64,000 nucleotides of DNA from Posidonia oceanica (lineage: Eukaryota > Streptophyta > Magnoliopsida > Alismatales > Posidoniaceae): positions 62,226,501 through 62,290,500 of the forward strand of contig JAZBRS010000026.1 of the NCBI GenBank assembly GCA_037176725.1, read 5' to 3'. Made by a program: the position numbers and the translations under genes. The notes below the pieces were generated by a model. The model saw only the letters and a program-made list of their open reading frames with translations. It ran no database searches and was not told where the DNA came from. Positions within the stretch are counted from its first letter, which is position 1. The number at the start of each line of letters is the position of its first letter. Shown piece after piece: positions 33,250 through 46,500 of this stretch.

Positions 33250-34956
33250 ATGATTTGAAAAATCCAAAGTGTTGTTTGCCGTTTGCGGGTCCAATTGATG
33301 CATAACTCTCATGGAACGGGAGGGTGGTATTTATGCTAACTTGCGCAAGTCCTCGTAAGATTTCTTGCTGACGTGGAAAGTGCAAAAAGAGCATGGTAAG
33401 ATTACCTTTTTGCTTACTGGAATCTTCGATGCTCCAACGTTAAAAGTGTCTTCTTTTGTTTTGCTTGTGCATCGTGTTGTGACAGTTGTGACATTTGCGT
33501 TCAATAATCCCAAAAGCCTCACAATCAGCAGCTAATGATTTACTTGCTCATAGATTTCACTTGTGTAGTAAGTATTGAGATTATGTACAAAAAACGAGAC
33601 CTTTCTCGTATTCCGTTATCGAGATAGATTCATGCTGATTTTGGTAAAACGTGTATTGGAAAAGATCTATAGGAGCTTTTGCAATTTTCATATGATTTGT
33701 GCTTGTCTTTTATTACAGACTACAAAACACGTTTCCCTGTAATAGAGGTAATTATCAGTCAATTGGGTTGTATCGTATAGCTATTATATTGTATATAAAT
33801 GTATATATTATACGTATATGTTAAATTCAAACATGATATGTTTAATTATCATGTACCTAATTTTAAATCCAAATACAAATTATTTGTTATCATGTATATA
33901 CTACACGACCCGTTAAGTACACATTTAGATTTACCTTATTGTTTTAACACGAGTACACATTTATCACATGATTACACATTTTGTACACATTTACACATTC
34001 TATACATGTTTAGTATAATAATGTTAAATAATTCTATGTCAATAACCACGATTAGTATAATAAGATTAAATAATTACTAGTATAATAAGGTTAAATCTAT
34101 TATAATAATGTTAAATAATTACTAGTATAATAACGTATATTTGACGTATACCAAACGAGTAGTTGTGTATTATATACATGATTAGTTAATGTGTATCTAT
34201 CGTGTAGTTATCAGGTTTTTCACATTGGATATGAAAACGATCCGTTTAATAATCATGTCTAACAGGTATACATAATAAGTACAAGAGATACAATATAATA
34301 TAATAAGTACACGAGACACGATAGAATTAAACCCAAACATGGTTATAATGTTTTGTGTTCGTGTCGTGTCATCATATCGTGTCAAAAATTAACAGGTTTG
34401 TTAGTAAATCCAAAGAAATGCATTTTCCCATCAATCTATACACCCTGATAGAGACACAAAGGATAAAAAGATCTATCAAAATTAATTTTCTTTACTTCCT
34501 CTTAGAGCTTCAACCCCTGTTTAGAATATCAAGAATAACTCCTGAAATAAATATAGAATAGGAATTAGTATTCCTTTTGATTGTGTAAAAATCAGAATAA
34601 ACTTGGAATAGTAATTCCTATTTTGGTTTACTCATTCCAAAATAGTTATTCTACAAAAGAGATGGAATAAAGTTATTCCGCCAAGTTATTATGATGTATG
34701 CATGTACATGTGATGTTTATTTTTGTATAAAAATAATACATATTTAATATGTTGTATACATATTTAAAATTACATATATATTTTGATAATCAAGTTGATT
34801 ACTATTAATCTACATGTTTTTCACTTATTTCACTACTTATTCTGATACTTATTCTATCTTTCAACTAAACCAGAGTTTCTCCTTGTAAATACTTATTCAC
34901 ATTCAAAAGAAAATCACATCCAAAAAGAATAGCAATACTATCTAGCGATGCTCATG
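33250..34956. other. Very AT-rich non-coding DNA with short repeats
   Basis: No gene recognised. The stretch contains repeated ACACATTTA-like words and a 26-bp tandem repeat. Strings such as ACACGACCCGTTAA and GTGTCGTGTC recall ends of non-autonomous hAT elements, but I could not define termini or target duplications. Confidence 0.4.
34010..34133. repeat. Short AT-rich tandem repeat
   Basis: About four diverged copies of a 26-27-bp unit of the form TAGTATAATAAGGTTAAATA. Confidence 0.7.
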
Positions 34957-37900
34957 TGTCACAACCCCTGTCCCAACAATACACCAAAATCACCAAACAA
35001 TAGATTTATTCTATAATAATTCCAATTCAAAATTAATTCAAGAATTAATGTTATAGTCAACAACTAACTATACTATCCATAACCATATAGTGTGCACCTA
35101 CGTAACTTCATATATATGCACTAAAGATTAAAACGCTACTAATCTGCACCTATAAAATACAAAATAAATACACATGAGTAACCACTAATAAGGTCATCAA
35201 GTGTAACAATCCACACTAATCTAACTATTTATTAATAGCTAATGCCAATTAACTTAGCTCTAATAAGAAAACTGATCAAGGTTAAGAGAATACCTTCCTT
35301 GAAGATCCTGCGTGTGCGGCTATTGACTCCAACTATATACACTAAATTAACCATAGCCCTGCACAAAAAAAAACAAGGACGAGCGACCACCAATAAGGTC
35401 GCCCAGTATGTGCCCAACTACACCAAAACTTTAAAAACAAAGATGCCCAAAACTAACCAGAAAGAAAATTGTGTTAGAAAGTTTTCTCACAAAATCCATT
35501 TTTTAGCAGTCGAGATAAATCTTTTTTCTATATACATATACATATATTCATCAAACCACTTTCCTTGCAAAATAATTTTCTTTTCCTTTCGAAAAAAAAC
35601 CACATGGAAAATCTGAATCCACACAATCATCGAAAACCTATCGTGTTGTCCGACGTCAAGCAGTTGACATTAGCCACAAGCAGCCGCTCAAAGCCCACTA
35701 CACTACTATAGACAAGCTACCCTGTGAGGAGCTCGTCCGTCCCAGGACCCTCTTCTCTGAAGAACCCTCACCACTGTCTATACTATTAGACGTCATCAAA
35801 AGTGAGGCACGTGCATATCACACTTTAACCCAAACCACAAGGTGTGTAGTCTCTACGCCCTCGAGATTAGTGTCTGAACCACCTAGAGTAGCTATCACCA
35901 CTCCTGGTCCTGCCGACACAAAACCCTAGAACCACAGAACTTTAGATTTGTGCATGAGCACTTAGAGTCTCTCTCTAGACCCCAAGTTTCGGCTCACGAC
36001 TCCTCAGCGTCACGGTTCAAAACATATTCGGCATACAAAATATCATTTTCGAAACATTTCTATATCATTTTCAAAATCACTCTCATGAAGCCTCATTTGA
36101 AATCACTAAGTCATACAAAACTTGCCATTTATTGGCACCATCACAATCGGAAAAAAAAAATACCCTATAGATATCCCTTTTTTAGCACTCCCCTATTCTT
36201 TTTTTTAGTTGCATCGCACCATATTATGTCGCATTCAATCTTGGAAGTCTTTCTCTTAGGCCCAAGGCTCTCCAAAGCCTCATTTGCTCCCTCAGGCTCT
36301 AAAACGCAGACTAGTCCGTGTTCTACACTGAACGCAAAGCAGCATGCGTCTTATAGCCCGCTGTTGTTTCCCTTCCATCTTAGCCAAACCTTCCTTTTTT
36401 AGACTCGAGATAATTTCTCATTATTTTAAATGAGTCCATGTGCCTTATTTAAAGGTCTTTCTAACTCATTTAAATTATCCATTTGGTCTAGCATCCAAAT
36501 TTGACAAGTTTGCAACCTGAGGATGTAAAATGCTGGAATATCTGCGTTCTACATACAACGCATGATAGGTTGCATTTTACACCTGATAGTTGTGTTGTCC
36601 ATGCCTTCCACTTTTCTTTTTTGAAATAAATTTGAATTTAAATTATTTCCATTTAAGGATAATTCTGTTGATTGTGCATGGACTTAATCAGACTTTATTG
36701 TGTTTAATTCTCCATTAATGGGGGAAATATTCCTTCATTAATGTAGCTAGGCGGAGGTTGTAAAATGCAAGCTTTGCTGCGTTCTATGTAGAATGCAACA
36801 CGAGCTGTGTTTTACACTCTAGAATTGGAGATTATTTGCTGCAACTAGACTGCCTTGTCAATTTTAGAGCTCTTGCCTTTCTTTGATCCTCCCATGTCCC
36901 TATAAATATTTGAGCACCTCAGCCTTTGAAGTGAAGGAATTTTAGAGAAAGGAGGACGGAATTTAGAGTGAGAAGAACTTTGGGAGAATCTTGGAGAACT
37001 TTTGGAAGTGAAAATTTGGGTATAAGGAAAAGAGAGAATCCAGGATTTCTTCCGCGCGACACCGTCTCCGACCGCTGCTTCACATTCAAGTGCATACATT
37101 CCACGAATTGAAAGGGGATTTTTTTTTAAAGTTTTTCATCTCGCATTCTTTGCATTTTATAGCTAGGCATTCATACTTAGTTACAACCGGGGGGATAGAC
37201 CCTCGAGTAAGTATTTTTTTTCATTTATTCCATGTTATTTAGCCTTTTATTTTTACATCCTTACGACACCTTATTAATCCATGAATTTTAATCTTACTTT
37301 TTTGCAAGGAAAAGAAGAAGAGAAAGAAACTCGTCGGCACAGGTACCCTAGCAATGCTGGCATTGTCCTAAGGTAGTTGAACCCGCATCCATATCAAATC
37401 TCCCCAGACGTCTTGAGGGCCAGCAAAAGCGAACCGAGAGTAGCGATCACAATGGCATCGACATCCGTGGAATGGAGGAGTGGAGGAGTCGTAGACAAAC
37501 AAAGGGACACCAAGAGAACGTAAACAAAAAATGCCTTGCGCTTCGCCGAAATCCCGTATCCTGGTAACAAACTCAAATAGATCAAGATAATAAGACTTCA
37601 TCCAAGTGAACCAAAAACGTGGTCAGCCATTCTTTTGATTCTACATAGCAAAAGCATTAAGAAAACCCCATTTAGAAAATAACATAACTCAAAATAAAAG
37701 GGCACTTTAAATGAACCTCAAAATTTCTGAAATTTTACAGGGTACTAGATCATGCAAATATCTATCCAACTAGTCTTATTCCGCTCAAATCCGATATGTA
37801 AAGTGGAAGTTATGCTTAAAACATCACAACAATACAGTATAAAATCAGACCACAAAACAAAGCATACAACTCAACCCATTCTGAACCATATCTGAAATCT

Positions 37901-39373
37901 TGCATTGCATTCATATGATTGATAACTACCATCCCATGAAATTCAATACCATACCATTTGCATATCACAGTTTTCTATATATCTATGGTTTGAAATGTCA
38001 AAAACCGATCGCAGGCCAAGAACAAATTCAGTTTAATCACAACTAAAAAATAATAATAATCAAGATTCAGATGAGCACATACCTATTGCTCAAAGATCGA
38101 TCAACAAGACAGTTTTTGGTAGTTCTTACACCTCTCTCAAACTCCAATCTCACCAAACAAACTCTAAACACAAAGGCACACAACCCTACAACACCATCAA
38201 AACTAAATACCACAGGACACCAGCACATGGAGGAGAAGATGAGCTCAAAAATTTTCAAACCAACTCCTTACCTTTTCCTTAAACGTTGCTCTACCACCAA
38301 TGAGGAGGAGATAGTCGAGAATGCTCTGGTTTAGCCCAACCTTGCTCCAACTACGTCTCTCTCACTCCCAACATCGATGGCCAACCTCGCCAGAGTGCCG
38401 CTTGTGCTGCCTGCTGCACACAACGTGGTTTGCACATGTTTGGCACCCAAATCAACTTCCAAGACGGAAGAAAAGGAGAAGAGAAATGCCAAAACTCAAG
38501 ATCTACTTACCCCTTTCACTCACGGCCAATGAAAATGGGGAGAAATTCGTCGGCCCTTCCTCCTCTCCTCCCTCTTTTTCTCCTCTTCCTTCCTTCTTCC
38601 TCTTCTTTTTCTCTGTATTCTTTCTTCTCAGTCATCCCTTTTTCCTCCTCTTCTCTCCCCCCTTCTCATGAACCACTCCCTCCTTTCTCTTTTTTTTTCT
38701 TCCATTGTCCCCTTCTCTTTCTCTCTCACTTCTCTCGCGTCCTCTCCTCCTCTCCTACTTCGTCTTGTTGTTGTTGTTCTTCTTCTTCTTCCGATGTTGC
38801 TACTGTTGCTACTGTTGCTACCGTCGCTCCCCTTTATCTCCCTTTCTCTTTCTCTCTTTTTTTGTTGCACAGCGCAACCCCCCTCCCTCCTACATTTATT
38901 TCATCTCTTTTCCCCCTCCCTTTCCGTGTGCATTCACGGGTGAGGGATGGGTATTTCTTTTTCTCCTGTTAAATCTTCACACATACATATGTCCACATGC
39001 ACAAAGTCCCAACAACATTCACTTTATATCATTTCACTCCTTTACACCACCTCACACTTTTATTCTTTTGATACATGGCTACTCATAAAGACTGTTCATC
39101 CTCCAAAACGATGTTAGTTCACGTGCACACTAAATGTATAGCTCACTCAAATCACCTAATTGGGTCAGGTCGGATTGATTCCATTAGACAATTTTCCACT
39201 TAATGATTAATCAGATTAAACTATTAACCAATTTTCATTTCACCACTCATTTTGTTTAGTGGAATCCAAGTAATTTATTCCATAATTATAATAATTCCAC
39301 TCTCAACATTGAAATAAATACAAATCCAAATTAATTATAGTTAATACAAATTAATTTAGTTCAAGGTATTATA
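34957..39373 (-). repeat. 3' LTR of a minus-strand Ty3/gypsy element (Del/Tekay-like), probably with a nested element
   Basis: The + strand left end reads TGTCACAACCCCTGTCC. The right end borders a minus-strand polypurine tract (TTTTTTTTTAAGGGGG) and the end of pol. At 4417 bp it is long for one LTR. The segment about 36200-37400 differs in character and contains the paired-hairpin modules seen in the unrelated LTR at 49888, so a nested element there is likely, though I could not place its ends. A pyrimidine-rich tract fills 38550-38930. Confidence 0.7.
36299..36818. repeat. Three paired-hairpin modules at ~230-bp spacing
   Basis: Modules begin at 36299, 36523 and 36758. Each has the form half-site, ~10-nt gap, 18-nt palindrome, ~10-nt gap, half-site. 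The central palindromes include GCGTTCTACATACAACGC and GCGTTCTATGTAGAATGC. The layout is the same as in the LTR at 49888-55904, but the words differ. Confidence 0.72.
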
Positions 39374-39910
39374 TCCTAACCCCCTTAAAAAAAAATCGTC
39401 CTCGAAATTAAATCATATCAAACAAGTAGGGGTATTGAGAACAGATATCATCCTCACGTTCCCAAGTTGCTTCCTCGTGTCCATGGTGTTGCCATTGCAC
39501 AAGCACTAGTGGGACCACTTTATTCCTCAAGGTCTTCTCTCTTTGATCAAGTATCTGAACATCAACCTCAATGAGTGACAAATCTTCTTGCAGCTCAAGC
39601 GGTTGAACCGGTATCACTTGGGACTCATCAGTTAAACACTTCCTTAGCATGGAGACGTGAAACACATTGTGAATTGTCGATAGTTCAGAAGGCAAAATCT
39701 AGTCTATAAACAACTTCACCAACTCTCTTTGAAATTCTATAGGGTCCAATGTAGTGAGGACTTAACTTCCCACACTTACTAAATCTCATCACTTCCTTTG
39801 TTGGTGAAACCTTAAAAATACATAGTCTCCAACCTCAAACTCTAAAAGTCTCCGCCTTTAGTCTGCATAGTTATTCTGCCTGTTCTATGCTGCTGCTCTG
39901 TGTCTGTGGC
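39374..39910 (-). pseudogene. C-terminal pol stub of a Ty3/gypsy chromovirus
   Basis: The minus strand encodes the end of the integrase/chromodomain region: ELSTIHNVFHVSMLRKC, then EEATWEREDDICSQYPYLF before the stop near 39408. Upstream residues GDYVFLKVSPTKEVMRF are seen to about 39860. The rest of the element is absent, cut near 39910. RT and RNase H are not present here. Confidence 0.85.
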
Positions 39911-41140
39911 ATGTTTTGACAATGCGTTTCTATGGCATGTTTGGGTCATCTCGGGATCAATGCAAAGAGAGAATTTCGGGATTGATTTGTAAACACTAGA
40001 GCACTCCTATGATGTTTGTGGAGAATTGAATTGTAACGAATTGAGAATCTTTTGAATAAATCAAGCTTGTTGTTAGTTGCTTGTATTTATGGCTTATTAT
40101 GGTGCTAATCTTTGGAAACTAATAGGGTTTGTGATCACTTAGACTTTGATGATCAATTGAATGAGTTAATGATTGGTTTTAAGTGATGTTTGGACGTTCT
40201 TGCATGGTTTCTACAAGTGGTGGTGCAAGAGCTTTATGTTGAGTAACTTTTGGACGTAGGCTCCTTGCAAATGTTGGCGGGAGTGCAATATGTGTCGTGG
40301 CTGCATGGGCACGTCGTGCCATCTGCATCCAAGTTTGCATGAGGGGAGGGGCTATGTAAGCCGACCCATTCAGTGCTAGATCTTCACCACCGCTTGAGAA
40401 ACGAGAGCGAGAGTGCGACAGAGAAGGACAGGGCGATCGACAGAGGGAGAACTGAGGAGCTCGTGCATGCGGTAAGAGTGATTCTACAATCAATCCTGCT
40501 CCTCCGTGGATGTCCCTCTTCGTTGCTTCTGCATCTTCGGTGGGTTTAAGTAGTGGAGGGTTGAGGTAAGTCGTTGGGTTGCATTTTTGGGTTCCTTCTC
40601 GTAGTTTTTTCTTGCTGCAAACCTAATACCAATTCTTTGCTTGTTTGAGGTTGTGCGAGCTCTAGTGGCCACGAACGGTTGTTGGGTTCCTGGACTTTGA
40701 GGTAAGTTCAGTTTGGTTTTGAAGTTTGGGATTTTGTGTATCCTTGTTCATGTCATTGATTTTTAGTTTCTTTGTGCCTGAGGAGGTGCCGGGCTTAGTG
40801 TGGATTAGCCAGGGTGATCGGAGTTGTTGTGCGGAGGCTCCAGAGTGCTTGGTTAGGGAGTTTGTGTTGGGTTTATCTTTCCCAACTTAATGTACTCACT
40901 TTAATTGGGACTTTTAATTCCCTTTTATATATGTGACATGATTGGATTATGATTATATGCATCGAGTATGTTTGTGGTGGTTTTTATAAGTTTTTGTGGA
41001 TATTTGTGGCGCTGTGTAGGCATTCTGTCCATAAACAGGGGATTATGGGCATCAGGCACGAGTAACCTGCACGTATGGTCGACATGTTTTGGGACAGTCA
41101 CTAGGATGCTGGGGTCCCTATGGTTTTAATATGCTATGTT

Positions 41141-42069
41141 TAGGGCTGTCAATGAATTAGGTCAAACTCAATAATCTATTTGACCTGATTCGTTGATTTA
41201 AGGTTTGGGTTAAAATTTTGAATACGTTAGGACTCATTAGACCCTAACTTGTTAACCTAAAATATTAAAGGGTTGGGTCATGGGTGAAACATGTCACCCC
41301 ATCCGTTAACCCATTAAGTATTTTAGTAATTTTAACTAATTTTAATTCTAAATATTTAACAAACTAAACCTAACCTAAAATATCTAAAAGAGTAACAACT
41401 AAAAAGACTAAAAGTCTAAAACCCTAAACAAGTAAACACTAAACGTGGACACACTTGCAGTCTTGTTGTCTTTTTTTCTTTTGGATTGATGTTTCTTGTT
41501 GTAGAGAAATATACTTGAATTATTCATGATTGCAAAATCAGTGTGTGACAAAAACATTTTATTTCAGCACATGATTGTTAACTTCCTATGTTATTATTGT
41601 CATTCCAAACTTGTTTCTTATTCTTTTTGTTTTTTCCATGATGATACTTGAATAGTTGGGATAATTTGCTAAGTTTTATGTTAAGTTATTGTTGAACAGT
41701 GTTAAATCTTTTTTATCTTAATTGATTAGATGTTGATTTATTATTGTTTAAAAGCTTATAAATTCTTGAATTTGTTAGATGAGTAAGCTTGTAAAATATT
41801 ATGAAGCATTTTTAGGTGAAGAAGTTGAAAATTTACCTCTTCTATTATATAAAATTGCTAAATTGTTAAGTGTATTTTTTTTAATTTTTTGGATGAACAA
41901 TTGACCCATTTTAGCCTATTAATCTGATCCAACCCATTTTCTCCAAACAGGTTGGGTAGGGTTATGGGTCAAGGGTTGAAAAAATGGGTTATCACTCAAC
42001 CCATAACCTGTTAGGAAGAAACGGGTTGGGTAATGAGTTGACCTTCAGCCCCACCCATTGACAGCCCTA
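41141..42069. mobile_element. hAT-type MITE with perfect 8-bp target duplication
   Basis: A 929-bp element with perfect 14-bp terminal inverted repeats (TAGGGCTGTCAATG), flanked on both sides by GCTATGTT (41133-41140 and 42070-42077). Subterminal regions are full of ACCCA/TGGGT words. The AT-rich core has no transposase, so it is non-autonomous and moved by a hAT transposase encoded elsewhere. Confidence 0.95.
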
Positions 42070-42131
42070 GCTATGTTGTGCACTAAGATTTTTGATGAAT
42101 TTTGAGTTGTGATAAGGTTTTCTGGTTTGTT

Positions 42132-42453
42132 CAATAAGGAAATTCTTCTATATTTTTTAAAAAAATCTTATTGATATTGAAAATAAGATTTTAATGAGTT
42201 CTTTATCATTGATTTATTTTTGACACCAAGAGACCGAAGGATTGTATTAGTTGAACCAGGAGGTACGATGGTATCTCTGAGTGGTCGGGCACAATAAGGA
42301 AATTCTTCCATATTTAAAAAGAATTTCTTATTGATATTGAAAATAAGATTTTAATGAGTTCTTTTACCATTGATTTATTTTTGGCACCGAGAGACCAAAG
42401 GATTGTGTTAGTTGAATCAGGAGATACGACGGTATCTCTGGGTGGTCGGGCAC
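42132..42453. repeat. 160-bp direct tandem duplication
   Basis: The block 42132-42291 is followed directly by a near copy, 42292-42453. Both run from CAATAAGGAAATTCTTC to GGTCGGGCAC with scattered substitutions. Confidence 0.9.
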
Positions 42454-42769
42454 AAGTCCGAGGTTAAGGTCTATGATATTTTGGACTAGTAGGGTTAGGA
42501 GGGTAGAATCCTCTAGGTGGTTTGGGTTCTCAGGACACCGAGAGGGGTATACTCTGCTATGGTTGGCCAAGGCAAGATATGCATGTGTCTCGTTTTTAAT
42601 GACGTCTCATTAGTGGATAGTTGTAAGGGTTCTTTGAGACTCGGGACGGGAGAGCTCCTAGCAAGGTAGCTCATACGTGACAATGTAACGTGCTTTAACA
42701 ACTGCTTTGAGAAGACGAACTTGCACCAAGCAAAAGGAACCAGGATTTCCCAAAAACAATATCTCAAAA

Positions 42770-43000
42770 ATGGCATCTCATTTATCACGTATCACATCCC
42801 ACGTAAAACGAAAATACTCCAACCCGCTTCTCTACTTCTCCAAGCAGTTCATTTATACGTTCGTCTACCCAAAGAATAGGAAGACGTCGGCGGCGACACC
42901 ATCCCCATCTCTGTCTACACCAACCGCGAGCCACGACGATGTTGGAGAGCAACGAAAATCTTCTGAATACATTGAAGATGACGAAAAAATCATCAGATAA
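42770..43000 (+). CDS. Small open reading frame, 76 codons, unknown
   Basis: It begins MASHLSRITSHVKRKYSN and ends DDEKIIR at a TAA. The middle is Ser/Thr/Pro-rich. An ATG start and somewhat higher G+C than its surroundings are the only support. It could be a captured or degenerate first exon linked to the transposon-type gene that follows, or chance. Confidence 0.25.
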   Translation: MASHLSRITSHVKRKYSNPLLYFSKQFIYTFVYPKNRKTSAATPSPSLSTPTASHDDVGEQRKSSEYIEDDEKIIR

Positions 43001-43529
43001 AAAGTTCCTTAATATAGCTTTTCTTTGAGTATCATCCCCATTTCCCAAATATCCCCTTCTTCTAAGCAACATGTCATTTTTTTTTTGTTTTTTTACTACA
43101 TTATTAGCGTCGCCTCCCTATTTTCTATCATAGATGGAGTTCTTTTTTTTTGAAGAAAATAGTTTTGATTTGTGTTAGATTTCTGCATAGCATGATACGG
43201 AAATCTAAAAAAAAAAGTTAAGCGAAAACTTTTTTTCCAGATGTTAAAGTTGTTTTAAATAAGTCAGCGTAAACAAAAGTAGGTTTTCGTTAATGATTTA
43301 TTTGCTAGAATAGTTAGTGTGTCACCTTTTTATTCAGGGAAAAAGTTTTCGTTTTAAAAGAAACCATTATGAAATGATCCGCGTAGTAAGAGACGGAATC
43401 CATAAGAAAAAAAAAGTTAATGTTTCATTTTTTTTCGGATCTAAAAGTTTTTGTTTAGTTTGGTCTTACCCTAACTCATTGCAAAGAATGACATGATTAC
43501 CATCGTTTAGTGTAGGATTAACTCAAGAA
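43001..43529. other. A/T-tract-rich spacer
   Basis: The stretch contains many A or T homopolymers and repeated GAAAACTTTTT / AAAAAGTTTTCG words (about 43225 and 43340). These may be subterminal repeats of the element that carried the next gene. No ends could be defined. Confidence 0.35.
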
Positions 43530-46500
43530 ATGGCAACATATATGATGGACAATAGCCCATCACGTAATACAAGAAGCCGGACCAACCAAAAGGCTGCAAC
43601 AATTCACAGATCAACAAGGAGTACGTTCAATCACAATCATTTTTTAAATCATCAAAAATTTACAGTGATAAAAAAAACTGTTATTGTAATACTTTTACTT
43701 ATAATCTGTTAGATGAAAAAGACGGACAAGTACATGAGAAATAACATCCGCTTGTAGAAGTCGAGGAAGAAGAAAATTGCTTACATGAGGAGAGAACTAA
43801 GAGTAAGATTTACATTTATTATAATAAATTTGTTGTTTATACCTACTTTTCTTCATTTATTTCTTAAAATTTTCTTGCATATTAACACAGTTGGTTATTG
43901 TTCAGATCAACATAGGTGTGTTCCCTATGCACTGATCAAGTTCATGAAGTTCAATGAATTGAGTCAAGGCATTACCCAGAAAATCAAAACGACAATTTTC
44001 CAACAATTCCTTAACTTTCCACTGTGTAAAGTGGTAAATAAGGATCTAGACCTCGTTATTACCAACTATGTTGGAAACAATAATTTCTTGCTTGGAAAAG
44101 AAAAAATAAAATTCAGTTCTTCCGACATTGCTGAGATCCTTGATCTACCAAATGGTGGCAAGGAGATTATCGAGATGAGAAATTACAAAGCATCCTCAGT
44201 ATTAGAGAAATTGTTTGAAGGGCAACACCGTGTCAGACGATTGGATGTTGAGCATCATCTGCGCAAGTTGCTTAAAGATAACAAAATTGAAGATGAAGAT
44301 TTGCATGTCAAGTTATGGATTTGTTTGGTTTTGACCACTTTTATCATTCCTGATTCAAGTTGTGCAATACCAACTTGGATGTTGAGGTAACTTGATGACA
44401 TACATAAACTTCCAAGTTATAACTAGGCACAGTATACATATGATGTACTAATAGACAGTATAAATAATTTGAAATCATATTGTTTGGGATGTTCTTGGGC
44501 CCTCCTAGTAAGTATTCATACTTTATATTCTATGTTCATTCAATATCTTATGAAACTGTTTATATTATTCAATCTCTTTGTCAAATTGTGCAGGTTTGGG
44601 TGTATGAAAAAGATGACAACATGCAACTAATGTACCCAACAGCAAGGCCCTTTTTCAAAAGATGGCTAAAGGATGAAAACCTACATCTAAGTTTTCTAGG
44701 AAAAGGAAACATGGACATGGAAAAGTAATGTTTTCACATAAAAAATGCACTTGTCATATTAGATATGTTAAATATTTTTTTATAGTCTAACAAGATATTG
44801 ATATGTAGGCTGTTGTGTCGGATGACAACGAAGACAACAACATCCATGATTTTCTTCAAGGTCTAAGAAAAAAGGTACAAATATTGGTTACTTTAATTTT
44901 TTAAATATGTGCACTTAAGCTTCAATTTTGCTGAATAATTCATGATGATAGTAGAAAATAATACTATTACTGATTGCAGACAATATAAAATATATTCCAT
45001 AAATGCAGCTTCTGTAAAACTAAAACTTTATATTTGCAGACACCCCATTTTGACAGACTTTTAGTTGGAGAATTTTTGGAAGCTTGCTTAGAAGATAGTA
45101 TGGCGAATCCTATTCAAAAACCCTACCCAAAACCAATTCAAAACCATCAAATCCCATTTCACAACTTAACCCAAGCCTTAAACCAACACAAGCCCAATAG
45201 AAGTCCAGTCCACTGAGTTGCACGCTTAGGCGCCGCATGCAGAGGCAACTAGACTCTGTCGCAACTCTAAGTAGCGATCGAGTTTGGTGCCACGGCTACC
45301 GGCAACTCGACTGCAACTCAGACCACCGCCCAAACCTTTCCCGCGTGGCTGCTGCCGGTCATCGTCTCCTGCCACCCGTTCCCTTGGCCACTTACTCGCC
45401 CGCTACCTTCACCCACTAGCCGACGAAAACCACTTACTTGGCCTGCCTTTTGTCCTTTCTTCCACACTCACAGACCTCCCCTCACCGCCTCCACCGGCCG
45501 CCTGCCATGACGACTTCGTCGTCCTCGCCTGCGCTCGCGCTTGCTTCCGTCCCTTCCCTACTTACTCGACCTGCCAAAGCCAGCCCTCTTCTCGCTCTCA
45601 CGCCACTCATTGCCCCATCGTCCTCGCGTGCAGAGACTTTTCCAACCAACAAAACCACACATCGTCTCTTGAACCCAATACCTTTTGGCTCACTTGCATT
45701 TCGCTTCTTCCACTCGAGACTCCACCCGAGAGCAATCGAGCTACCCAAAGCTTTCCCCAGCTCCCCTTGTGCGATCCCAAGCGTCCCAGAGCCTTTCCGA
45801 GCTTTGCCGACGCCTTCTTCTCCAACTCTGGCGAACCTCTCCAACACTGTCCGCCAACTCCGGTGAGCCATAGAGGTATAATTCCTCTACACCTTGCATG
45901 TCTGAGGGTCCGGGAAGCTTCCCAGACCTCTTCCCTTTCTTTCTAGCCTTTTGTTTGCATGATAGCGCTCTCGACCGGCCCAACGGCCGACGACGCGCGG
46001 CAACACCAGCGAGACACCGGTAGAGGCGGGAAAGAGGCATGAGCCTCTCTCTTCGACCTGTGGATGCTCCCTCACATCCTCCTCCACGCCATGATGCTTC
46101 CCAGCTGGCTCCCCGAGCCTTCTGCCGCCTTTGTGGCCGGAGTTTGGCGAGCAATGGTGGCGTAAAGTGGAGGAGGTGGGTGGAGCTCCTCGAGCCACCA
46201 TTTTCGACACCGAAGGTGTGGTTGGGTTCGTGGGAATGCCGTCGTGCTTCCTCGACCCTCCTTGGCATTTTAGGCTTCGCCTAGGCGGCAAATTGCGGTG
46301 TTGAAGTCCGGTGAACAGACTGCCAGGTCAGCCGCCAGCGTGAGCGGCGATTGACCTGCAACACCCACTCCCTGCCGGTTGGACTTTGAGCCGCTGCTCC
46401 GGCCGACTCAAAGTTCCATTTTATGTGTTTGTTATATATTTGTGATCCTGAATGTTAGATTTGTATGTTCGTATATTTAGATTTCCATTTAGCTTTGCCT

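Larger units (their letters stand above)
39911..42735 (+). repeat. Partial gypsy-type LTR-like sequence
   Basis: The text resembles the + strand LTR at 50637 in style and in phrases such as GGTGGTCGGGCAC and GAGGTTAAGGTC. It carries a hAT MITE (41141-42069) and a 160-bp tandem duplication. Both ends are indistinct, so I treat it as a truncated LTR. Open frames here are short. Confidence 0.5.

Noticed and set aside
38321..39088. Several Ser/Pro/Phe-rich open frames
   Set aside because: The sequence is a pyrimidine-rich low-complexity tract inside a gypsy LTR.
45284..46291. Open frames of 130-220 codons on both strands
   Set aside because: They overlap in several frames in the GC-rich part of a solo LTR with clear ends and target duplications, and have no recognisable domain.
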